From: Propionibacteriaceae bacterium
Lineage (GTDB): Bacteria; Actinomycetota; Actinomycetes; Propionibacteriales; Propionibacteriaceae
Reading direction: 5' to 3'
Length of the DNA: 16,666 nucleotides
NCBI GenBank assembly: GCA_027346035.1
Contig: DAIESZ010000202.1
Span: forward strand, 1 to 16,666
This document shows positions 1 through 6,327 of this stretch, in pieces. The notes below the pieces were generated by a model. That model had not been told where the DNA came from. It saw only the letters and a list, made by a program, of their open reading frames with translations, and made no database searches. The position numbers and the translations under genes were made by a program. Within the stretch, counting starts at the first letter, position 1. Each line of letters opens with the position of its first letter.

Positions 1-982
1 TGGCCGCCACCGGGCCGCTCGCCCCGGTGTCCGAGCGGGTGTCGAGCAACCGCGTCGGCGACACCGGCACGAACGATCCCGGTGCGCTGACCCAGCCCGG
101 CAGGAAGTATCCCTCGACGTCGCCGATGATCTGCACGGAGCCGCTCGACGTGTTGGTGAACGCGATCTTGCCGGTGCTCGACAGCTCGACGGTCACGAGA
201 TTGGCCACCGTGTCACCGGCGGTGAAGTTGATGTTGGACGCCGTGGGGCGCGACCCGCCGTCGGGGTAGACCGTGAGGTAGCCACCCTGCTGCGGCTGGC
301 TGATCGTCACGTTGAGCACCACCGCGGCGACCCCGGTGGCAGGAACCCCCCCGACCCCGGACACCTGCAGGTGCACCGTCGAGTTCGCCCCCACCGGACC
401 GATGGCCCCGGTACCGGTCCGGGTGTCGAGGATCCGCGCCGGGGCGATCGGCGCGAAGGAGCCGGCGGCATCGGAGGTGTCGGACAAGTAGTAGCCCTCG
501 ACGTCGGCGATGATCTGCACGCTGCCGCTCGACCGGTTGCTGATCGCCACCTTGCCGGCAGACGACAGTTTCACCGTCACCAGGTTCGGCACGCTCTGCC
601 CCGCGGTGAAGTTGACGTTGGACGCGTTCGGCAGCGTGGTGCCGTCCGGAAAGACGGTGAGGTAGCCCGCCTGCTGCGGCTGGGTGACCGTCACGTTCAG
701 CACCACCGCGGCGACCCCGGACGCCGGGACGCCCCCGCGTCCGGTGATCTGCACGTGGATCGTCGAATACCCTCCCACCGGGCCTGAGGCACCCGTGCCC
801 GAGCGGGTGTCGAGCACCCGAGCCGGGGACACCGGCACGTAGGGGCCGGCAACCGTCGCGGCGAGGGCCGCGGGCGGCGTGGGCAGCGCAAGACCGGCGA
901 CGGCGAGGGCGAGGGCAGTGAGCAGTCTCAGCGTCCAGGTGCGGCGCGGGGAGCGCGTGGGCGCATCGTGGCTGGTGGTCAT
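1..982 (-). CDS. Secreted repeat protein with 128-residue SPxRxLDTR domains (partial, C-terminus beyond the window)
   Basis: I do not know a defined function; proteins with this repeat are secreted or surface-exposed in many actinobacteria. The frame is open from an ATG at 982 to base 1 without a stop, so at least 327 codons are present and the C-terminus lies outside the window. The start is supported by an AAGGGGA ribosome-binding site about 6 bases upstream. Residues 1-41 look like a signal peptide: basic stretch (R10, R13, R14), hydrophobic core 19-33, likely cleavage after A-L-A at 39-41. Two complete repeats and the start of a third follow; each opens with (Y/F)-V/A-P-V/I-S/A-P-x-R-x-LDTR, contains a QPQQ-GYLTV(F/Y)PDG segment and ends near QIIxDVEGY(Y/F)L. 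Repeats begin at residue 48 and recur every 128 residues. The domain is predicted beta-rich and lacks recognisable catalytic motifs. The hairpin formed by CCCCT/AGGGG at 990-1002 covers the ribosome-binding site and could damp translation. Confidence 0.85.
   Translation of the reverse strand, partial: MTTSHDAPTRSPRRTWTLRLLTALALAVAGLALPTPPAALAATVAGPYVPVSPARVLDTRSGTGASGPVGGYSTIHVQITGRGGVPASGVAAVVLNVTVTQPQQAGYLTVFPDGTTLPNASNVNFTAGQSVPNLVTVKLSSAGKVAISNRSSGSVQIIADVEGYYLSDTSDAAGSFAPIAPARILDTRTGTGAIGPVGANSTVHLQVSGVGGVPATGVAAVVLNVTISQPQQGGYLTVYPDGGSRPTASNINFTAGDTVANLVTVELSSTGKIAFTNTSSGSVQIIGDVEGYFLPGWVSAPGSFVPVSPTRLLDTRSDTGASGPVAA
74..457 (-). repeat. Second 128-codon repeat unit of the secreted repeat protein
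   Basis: It begins at the Phe codon of FAPIAPARILDTR and is the same length as the first unit, with no insertion or deletion. A third copy begins at base 73 (FVPVSPTRLLDTR) and continues off the left edge, so the total repeat number is unknown. Confidence 0.85.
458..841 (-). repeat. First 128-codon repeat unit of the secreted repeat protein
   Basis: This 384-bp unit starts at the Tyr codon of YVPVSPARVLDTR. The matching Phe codon of the next unit lies exactly 384 bases away, and long stretches such as the segment encoding VAAVVLNVT are nearly identical between the units. It is therefore an in-frame tandem duplication. Confidence 0.85.
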
Positions 983-1132
983 GATCGGTCCCCTTCGAGG
1001 GGTGCTGGCGGTGGGCCTGGGGAAGACACCCCTCGCGGGCATTCAAACACCGCCGCGGCGCACCCGACCAGCCCATCAGCGTGGGTCCGAAGCTGTACTT
1101 GAGGGTCGGGAACGCTCCGGGACCCGGCCGGA

Positions 1133-1369
1133 TCAGCCTCCCGCGAAGGGAGGGAGCACGTCGATCGTCGCGCCCGTCCCCACGGCCGTCGCCGGGTCAG
1201 CCGCCCGGACGCCGTCGAGCAGCACGCTGCACCGCGCCAGCACCGCGGCCAGGGCGGGGCGGGTGGCCATCGCCGTGTCGAGCGCTTCACCGAGTGTCAC
1301 GGCCGCGGTGGGTTCCACGTCGCATCCCGCCGCCTCGGCGGCGGCCCCGAACCACCGAATCGTCGCCAC
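1133..1369 (-). CDS. moaD: MoaD/ThiS-family sulfur carrier protein (molybdopterin synthase small subunit)
   Basis: This is a 78-residue ubiquitin-fold sulfur carrier. In the known pathway its C-terminal glycine is adenylated and thiocarboxylated by an E1-like enzyme, and the sulfur is passed to precursor Z by MoaE to make molybdopterin in the cytoplasm. The sequence ends in LPPFAGG (residues 72-78), the diglycine tail the family needs, and the preceding RCSVLLDG and GATIDVLPPF segments are typical of actinobacterial MoaD. I chose the GTG at 1369 because GAGGAGA lies 5 bases upstream and translation from it begins at once with the first beta strand (VATIRWFG). An in-frame start at 1516 would add a 49-residue disordered tail with no family match. 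The MoeB-like gene lies upstream on the same strand, 238 bases away, so the two may share a transcript. ThiS is an alternative, but the FAGG ending and RCSVLLDG favour MoaD. Confidence 0.85.
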   Translation of the reverse strand: MATIRWFGAAAEAAGCDVEPTAAVTLGEALDTAMATRPALAAVLARCSVLLDGVRAADPATAVGTGATIDVLPPFAGG

Positions 1370-1423
1370 GATCGTCTCCTCCCCGGTGTGCCTCGTGCCG
1401 GTTCCCGGCACGGACCACGGTAC

Positions 1424-1502
1424 GTGACGCGCGCCGGGATCAACCCGACGCGGTCCCCGACCGGATCGACCGGGCGTCGGTGGGTGACGCGCGGGGGGAT
1501 CA
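1424..1502. repeat. Direct repeat GTGACGCGCG-N2-GGGATCA, two copies exactly 60 bp apart
   Basis: The 19-bp pattern occurs at 1424-1442 and 1484-1502. The core CGCGTCACCC, the reverse complement of GGGTGACGCG in the second copy, recurs inverted at 1575-1584. All three lie in the 238-bp gap between the moeB-like gene and moaD, upstream of the moaD start. Position and spacing suggest regulatory sites, but no regulator is recognised. Confidence 0.45.
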
Positions 1503-1607
1503 CCGTCAGCGCGCACGGCCTGGCGCGGTGGTTGTCACGACGGATCCCCACCGACCGGGGCCACCCGATGGCGACGCGTCACCCCGGTGCGGACGACCCC
1601 CGAACCG

Positions 1608-2423
1608 TCAGGCCGACGTGCGGCCGGATGCGGCGTGAGGGTCGGGTCGCACGACCACTTCGCGGACCGACGGGGTGAGCACGTCGACGAACGCGACCCG
1701 GCCGATCAGCGGGCGTCCCATGCCGGTGATCATCTTGATCGCCTCGGTGGCGGCCATCGAGCCGACCTGTCCGCAGAGGGGGCCGAAGATGCCGACCGGA
1801 CCCGGCGGCAGGTCGCCCGGCTGTGGCGGCGTCGGGAACACGTCACGCAGGCCGATCCCGGTCTCGGGGTCATCGGCGGTGGGACGGCGACGGGTGAACA
1901 CCGACAGCTGGCCCTGGGTGTGCAGCAACGCCGCCCACACGTGCGGGACGCCGAGCCGCTCGCAGGCGTCGGCGATCACGTATCGGGTGGGGAAGTTGTC
2001 GGCGCAGTCGACGACCAGGTGATGTCCGGTGAGGAGATCGTCGGCGTTGCGGTCGGTGAGTCTCACCCGGTGCACGGTGAGGTCGACGTCGGGGTTGAGC
2101 GCCGACAGCCGACGCGCTGCGGAGTCGACCTTCGCCATCCCGAGCGACGACGTGTCGTGCAGCACCTGACGGTTGAGATTGCTCAACTCGATGACGTCGT
2201 CGTCGATGAGGGTCAGATGCCCGACGCCTGCGGCCGCGAGATAGGTGAGCACGGGCGAGCCGAGACCCCCGGTGCCGAGCACGGCGATCCGCGCCCCGAG
2301 CAGCCGACGCTGCCCGTCCTCGCCGACCGCTGGGGTCAGCAGGTGCCGGGCGTAGCGCTGCCGTTGGTCGGCGGTGAGCTCCGGGCCGGGATCGACCAGC
2401 GGAGGGGTGAACGGCTTCGGCAC
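1608..2423 (-). CDS. moeB: MoeB/ThiF/HesA-family E1-like adenylyltransferase, without rhodanese domain or zinc cysteines
   Basis: The protein has 271 residues. Family members use ATP to adenylate the C-terminal glycine of a MoaD/ThiS-type carrier in the cytoplasm. The nucleotide-binding loop is GTGGLGS at 50-56, followed by the conserved IDDDVIELSNLNRQ at 73-86 with N82, R85 and Q86, the lysine of MAKV (K98), and VVDCADNFPTRY at 137-148. The C-terminal half keeps VFPTPPQPG (195-203) and GSMAATEAIKMITG (221-234). It ends where mycobacterial-type MoeZ would continue into a rhodanese domain. Oddly, the CxxC that normally precedes the FPxPP motif is absent, there is no second CxxC, and the PSCAEAG-type cysteine loop reads LPPGPVG; only C140, C154 and C217 are present. 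Adenylation should still work, but zinc binding and a persulfide relay seem lost. The start is GTG at 2423 with a weak ribosome-binding site; no other in-frame start precedes the conserved region. ThiF-like or HesA-like roles are possible, though nearby moaD favours molybdopterin synthesis. Confidence 0.85.
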   Translation of the reverse strand: MPKPFTPPLVDPGPELTADQRQRYARHLLTPAVGEDGQRRLLGARIAVLGTGGLGSPVLTYLAAAGVGHLTLIDDDVIELSNLNRQVLHDTSSLGMAKVDSAARRLSALNPDVDLTVHRVRLTDRNADDLLTGHHLVVDCADNFPTRYVIADACERLGVPHVWAALLHTQGQLSVFTRRRPTADDPETGIGLRDVFPTPPQPGDLPPGPVGIFGPLCGQVGSMAATEAIKMITGMGRPLIGRVAFVDVLTPSVREVVVRPDPHAASGRTSA

Positions 2424-2555
2424 AGGCCGAGCCTAACGGCCGACCCTCACGGGTCAAGGCGCACCGAGGGCGGCGCGGCGTCCTCGACGGCCCCGCGGAG
2501 CGCCCCGCGATCCTGAGCGGCATCTGTGGGGAACCTGTGAATCGGACCGCGTCCG

Positions 2556-5309
2556 GTGCCGACCCCGGCAAGTCCACCTAGCGTGGACGCCGTGCGTGAC
2601 CACCTGGCGGCGACCGCCGAGGGACACCGGTTGTCCCAGTCGAACAGTGACGATTCCGCGTGGCGCCGGTGGGGGCCGTACCTGGCCGCCCGCCAGTGGG
2701 GCACCGTGCGCGAGGACTACTCCGCCGACGGCAATGCGTGGGACTACTTCGACTTCGACGACAGCCACCGGCGGGCATACCGCTGGGGCGAGGACGGGAT
2801 CGCCGGGCTGTGCGACCGGTTCGGCTTCCTGAACCTCGCGATCGCCATGTGGAACGGTCACGATGACCGGCTCAAGGAGCGCCTGTTCGGGCTCACCAAC
2901 ACCGAGGGCAACCACGGGGAGGACGTCAAGGAGTACTACTGGGCCCTGGACGCCACCCCCACCCACTCGTGGGCGCGCTGGCTCTACCGCTATCCGCAGG
3001 CGGCGTTCCCCTACCGGACGCTGCTCGACGCCAACCGGTCCCGCGGCCAGGATGTCGACGAGTTCGAACTGGCCGACACCGGAGTGCTCGCCGACAACCG
3101 GTTCTTCGACGTCATCAGCACCCACGCGAAGCTCGACTCCGGCGACATCTGCCTCGTCTACGAGGCCACCAACCATGGACCCGACCCGGCCCCGCTCGAC
3201 CTCGTCCCTCAGGTGTGGTTCCGCAACACGTGGGCATGGGGACGCGACGACCGGCGTCCGACGATGCGGCAGGTCGACAGTCCCGACGCACATCCCCGGT
3301 TCCGCATCCACCACGCGTGGCTCAACACCTACGTGCTGGCCGCCGAACACGCCGCCGAGGGTCCCGAGGTGATGTTCTGCAACAACGAGACCGACGAGGT
3401 GGCCTGTTTCGGCGTCCTCGAGAACCCCGATCCGCACCCCAAGGACGCCGTGAACGCGGCGATCGTGGCCGGCGACCGTTCCCTGCTGTCACCCACTCCG
3501 GAGGGCACGAAACTCGGGCTGCGCTACCACTTCGACGCCGTGGCCCCCGGCCAGACCGTTCGGGTGCGGCTCCGGCTCGCCGCCGGCGAGCGGCTCGACG
3601 ACCCGTTCGGCCCGGCGTTCGACGCCGCCCTCACCCGCCGGCGGGCGGAGGCCGACGAGTTCTACACCGCGGTGATCCCCGCCGACGTCGACGACAACGA
3701 CCGCCTGGTCGCCCGGCGCGCGTACGCCGGACTGCTGTGGGGGCGCAAGCTCTACCGCTACTCGGTGCGCGAATGGTTGCAGGGCGACCCGGCGCAACCG
3801 GAGCCCCCGCCCGACCGGCGGCGTCCCGAGGCCCAGGGCGGGCGCAACACCGCCTGGAGTCACCTCGACCTGGCCGACGTCATCTCGATGCCCGACGACT
3901 GGGAGTATCCGTGGTTCGCCAGCTGGGACCTCGCGTTCCACACGGTGGCGCTGGCGGCGGTCGATCCAGATTTCGCGAAGAACCAGCTGCTGCTCATGTG
4001 CCGGGAGTGGGCTCAGCATCCCGACGGCCAGCTGCCCGCCTACGAATGGAACTTCAGCGACGTCAACCCGCCGGTGCACGCCTGGGCCGCGCTGCAGGTC
4101 TACTACACCGACGGCGGCACCGACCGCGACTTCCTCGTGCGGATCATGACCAAGCTGCTGCTCAACTTCGGCTGGTGGGTCAACCGCAAGGACGCCGCCG
4201 GCAACGAACTGTTCGAGGGTGGCTTCCTCGGCATGGACAACATCTCGGTGTTCGACCGGTCACGGGCGGTGCCGCCCGGGTGGCGCCTCGAGCAGTCCGA
4301 CGCCACCAGTTGGATGGCCTTCTTCACCTTGTGCATGCTGCGGATCGCCCAGGAACTGGCCCGGGAACAGCCCGCCTGGGAGGAGGCGGCCACCACGTTC
4401 CTGGAACGCTTCGGCGCCATCTGCGCGGCGGTCGAGAACTTCGGCGAGGCGTCGGCGTCCCTGTGGGACGACCGGGACGGGTTCTTCTACGACATCCTCG
4501 TCAACCAGGCGGGGGACGTGGAGCCGGTGCGGGTGCGTTCGCTGGTGGGGCTGGTGCCGCTGCTGGCGGTGGCCAACTCACCCGACTGGGTGAACCGGGA
4601 ACTGCCGGACTTCGTCGAGCGCCGGCGATGGCTGCAGCACAACCGACCCGACGAATTCGCCCACCTGCTCACCGTCTCGTCCGGTGAGCGGCCGACGTCG
4701 ACGATGAGCCTGGTCGACCTCGACCGGCTTCCAGCGGTGCTGTCACGCCTGTTCGATCCCCGGGAATTCCTATCCGACTACGGCATTCGCTCGCTCTCGG
4801 CGGTGTACCGCGACGGCGAGGAGGTGGATGTCGCGGGCCAGCGGCTCGGCATTCGCTACACGCCGGGGTGGAGCGAGAACCGCATGTTCGGCGGCAACTC
4901 CAACTGGCGTGGGCCCGTCTGGTTCCCGGTCAACGTGCTGCTCATCGACGCGCTGCGCACCCGGGGCGCCGGCGCCGCCGGGGCGCAGACCTTCGAGTTC
5001 CCCACCGGATCGGGCCAGCGGTTCACCCTGCCCGAGATCGCCGACCAACTCCGCCAGCGGCTCGTCTCGTTGTTCCGCCCCGACGGGGCGGGCCGGCGTC
5101 CGGGGCAGCAGCGCGACGCGGGCACAGGTCCGCTGTGGGATGGCCACCCGACGTTCAGCGAGTACTTCCACGCCGAGACGGGTACCGGGCTCGGCGCGAG
5201 CCACCAGACCGGCTGGACGGCGATGATCGCCCATCTCATCTGCGACCACGGCGGGGAACAGTTCGACCATCCCCAGGGACCAGCAACCGACAAGGAGACA
5301 CGTCCATGA
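2556..5309 (+). CDS. GH63-type glucosidase (MGH1-like alpha/alpha-barrel glycoside hydrolase)
   Basis: The product is about 917 residues and resembles the large bacterial GH63 'glucosidase' family, which is related to processing alpha-glucosidase. No signal peptide is visible, so it is probably cytoplasmic. Diagnostic segments, numbered from the GTG at 2556, are WGPYLAARQWGTVREDYS near 39-56, ERLFGLTNTEGNHGEDVKEY near 108-127, PWFASWDLAFH (D458), YEWNFSDVNPP (Y496, E497, D502), GGFLGMDNISVFDRS (555-569, D561) and GGNSNWRGPVWFP (779-791). The conserved acidic residues D458, E497 and D561 are candidate catalytic or sugar-binding residues; assigning them needs an alignment. The substrate is unknown; an alpha-glucoside is likely. 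The start is uncertain: GTG at 2556, 2583 and 2592 are in frame, none has a good ribosome-binding site, and TAGCGT at 2579-2584 could be a -10 box for a leaderless start at 2592. The stop overlaps the next start as ATGA, so it forms an operon with the dehydrogenase. Confidence 0.85.
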   Translation: MPTPASPPSVDAVRDHLAATAEGHRLSQSNSDDSAWRRWGPYLAARQWGTVREDYSADGNAWDYFDFDDSHRRAYRWGEDGIAGLCDRFGFLNLAIAMWNGHDDRLKERLFGLTNTEGNHGEDVKEYYWALDATPTHSWARWLYRYPQAAFPYRTLLDANRSRGQDVDEFELADTGVLADNRFFDVISTHAKLDSGDICLVYEATNHGPDPAPLDLVPQVWFRNTWAWGRDDRRPTMRQVDSPDAHPRFRIHHAWLNTYVLAAEHAAEGPEVMFCNNETDEVACFGVLENPDPHPKDAVNAAIVAGDRSLLSPTPEGTKLGLRYHFDAVAPGQTVRVRLRLAAGERLDDPFGPAFDAALTRRRAEADEFYTAVIPADVDDNDRLVARRAYAGLLWGRKLYRYSVREWLQGDPAQPEPPPDRRRPEAQGGRNTAWSHLDLADVISMPDDWEYPWFASWDLAFHTVALAAVDPDFAKNQLLLMCREWAQHPDGQLPAYEWNFSDVNPPVHAWAALQVYYTDGGTDRDFLVRIMTKLLLNFGWWVNRKDAAGNELFEGGFLGMDNISVFDRSRAVPPGWRLEQSDATSWMAFFTLCMLRIAQELAREQPAWEEAATTFLERFGAICAAVENFGEASASLWDDRDGFFYDILVNQAGDVEPVRVRSLVGLVPLLAVANSPDWVNRELPDFVERRRWLQHNRPDEFAHLLTVSSGERPTSTMSLVDLDRLPAVLSRLFDPREFLSDYGIRSLSAVYRDGEEVDVAGQRLGIRYTPGWSENRMFGGNSNWRGPVWFPVNVLLIDALRTRGAGAAGAQTFEFPTGSGQRFTLPEIADQLRQRLVSLFRPDGAGRRPGQQRDAGTGPLWDGHPTFSEYFHAETGTGLGASHQTGWTAMIAHLICDHGGEQFDHPQGPATDKETRP
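2579..2584 (+). promoter_or_regulatory. Possible -10 box (TAGCGT) for a leaderless glucosidase transcript
   Basis: TAGCGT fits TANNNT and ends 7 bases before the in-frame GTG at 2592, the geometry seen in leaderless actinobacterial genes. No convincing -35 box is visible 17-18 bases upstream, so this is only a candidate. Confidence 0.3.
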
Positions 5310-6166
5310 GCGAGGCCACCAGCCACGACACCCAGGCCGACACCGCAGGCGGGGGCGGCACCGAGCAACCCCTGCTCCCCGACGCGTTCACCGCGAAGGC
5401 CCTGGCCGGTCGGACCGTGATCGTCACCGGCGCCAACTCCGGCATCGGCGCGGCGATCGTCGACGCGTGCGCGGCCGCCGGCGCGAACGTCGTCATCGAC
5501 TGGGTCACCCACCCCGAGACCGTCGACCCGGTGACCAGGATCGCCGAGGACGCCGGCAGCGGAGGCGCGATGGCGGTGCAGGCCGACGTGGGCAACGTTG
5601 CCGACCTGCAGAACCTCATCGACCAGGCGGTCGCCCGGTTCGGGCGCCTCGACGTCATGATCAACAACGCGGGCGTCGAGACCCGTCACTCCCTCCTCGA
5701 GACCGAGGAGAAGGACTTCGACTTCGTCATGAACATCAACCTCAAGGGCACGTTCTTCGGGGCGAAGCTCGCGGCCCAGCAGTTCATCAAGCAGGGCGGT
5801 GGCGGGGTGATCCTCAACGTCTCGTCGGTTCATGAGGACTGGCCGATGCCCGGCAACACCGCCTACTGCGTCAGCAAGGGCGGCGCCCGGATGCTCACCC
5901 GGACCGCCGGCGTGGAACTGGCGCCGCACGGGATCCGGATGGTGAACATCGCCCCCGGCGCGGTCAACACCCCGATCAACGCGCAGACGATGGCCGACCC
6001 CGAGAAGGCGGCCGCCCTCAACCACTCGATCCCCCTGGGCCGGGTCGCCGAACCCGACGAGATCGGCGCCACCGCGGTGTTCCTCGCCTCGGACGCGGCC
6101 AGTTACGTCACCTGCACGACCGTTGTCGTCGACGGCGGGATCATGATGTCCGCTGCCGGGCTGTGA
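5306..6166 (+). CDS. SDR-family oxidoreductase, glucose 1-dehydrogenase-like
   Basis: This 286-residue classical short-chain dehydrogenase is expected to be a cytoplasmic NAD(P)-dependent enzyme. The nucleotide-binding motif TGANSGIG is at 41-48, NNAG at 120-123, the catalytic serine region NVSS at 171-174, and the catalytic YxxxK is Y187 with K191. The C-terminal part (IAPGAVNTPIN 215-225, IPLGRVAEPDEIGATAVFLASDAASYV 242-268, VDGG 275-278) matches the glucose 1-dehydrogenase-like subgroup, which oxidises glucose to gluconolactone in characterised members. A 30-residue low-complexity extension precedes the fold. The ATG at 5306 overlaps the stop of the glucosidase (ATGA) and has AAGGAG 8 bases upstream, so translation is coupled. 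A role in oxidising glucose released by the upstream enzyme is an inference; substrate prediction within this subgroup is unreliable. C270 replaces the glycine usual in VTGTT. Confidence 0.88.
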   Translation: MSEATSHDTQADTAGGGGTEQPLLPDAFTAKALAGRTVIVTGANSGIGAAIVDACAAAGANVVIDWVTHPETVDPVTRIAEDAGSGGAMAVQADVGNVADLQNLIDQAVARFGRLDVMINNAGVETRHSLLETEEKDFDFVMNINLKGTFFGAKLAAQQFIKQGGGGVILNVSSVHEDWPMPGNTAYCVSKGGARMLTRTAGVELAPHGIRMVNIAPGAVNTPINAQTMADPEKAAALNHSIPLGRVAEPDEIGATAVFLASDAASYVTCTTVVVDGGIMMSAAGL

Positions 6167-6193
6167 CCTCCGCGACGGCCCGCTGAGCCGTCC

Positions 6194-6227
6194 CGCGCCG
6201 CGCGAGCCCGCCGGTTCGCGCGGCGCG
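6194..6227 (+). terminator. 12-bp GC hairpin after the glucosidase-dehydrogenase operon
   Basis: CGCGCCGCGCGA (6194-6205) and TCGCGCGGCGCG (6216-6227) form a perfect 12-bp stem with a 10-base loop, 27 bases after the dehydrogenase stop. There is no U-tract, as is common for hairpin terminators in high-GC actinobacteria. Confidence 0.6.
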
Positions 6228-6229
6228 AT

Positions 6230-6243
6230 TGCGCATCTGCGCA
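6230..6243. promoter_or_regulatory. Tandem TGCGCA sites upstream of the PTS permease gene
   Basis: TGCGCA-TC-TGCGCA consists of two identical self-palindromic hexamers 8 bp apart, 85 bases before the permease start and directly after the terminator hairpin. It could be an operator, but I recognise no regulator. No DasR-like operator was seen. Confidence 0.3.
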
Positions 6244-6327
6244 CTGTGCCTGCACCTTCGCACGGCCTCGAATTGGCGCGACCCCACACTGAACGGGTCC
6301 CAATCGACACAATTCGCAGGAGGTCGC

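Noticed and set aside
213..1076. Long minus-strand open frame overlapping the repeat protein
   Set aside because: It encodes an Arg/Gly/Ala-rich sequence without family features. The frame offset from it carries the signal peptide and the exact 128-residue repeats.
1394..1412. CGTGCCGG / CCGGCACG hairpin upstream of moaD
   Set aside because: An 8-bp stem in the moaD leader could be structural, but in this base composition it is unremarkable, and no molybdenum-cofactor riboswitch architecture is visible.
2969..4687. 572-codon plus-strand open frame inside the glucosidase
   Set aside because: It is composed mostly of Arg, Pro, Gly and Ala, as expected for a shifted frame in GC-rich DNA, and lies entirely within a well-supported gene.
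6229..6327. 33-residue N-terminal extension of the PTS permease from a TTG
   Set aside because: The ATG at 6328 has AGGAGG at optimal spacing, and the extension overlaps likely promoter and operator sequences.
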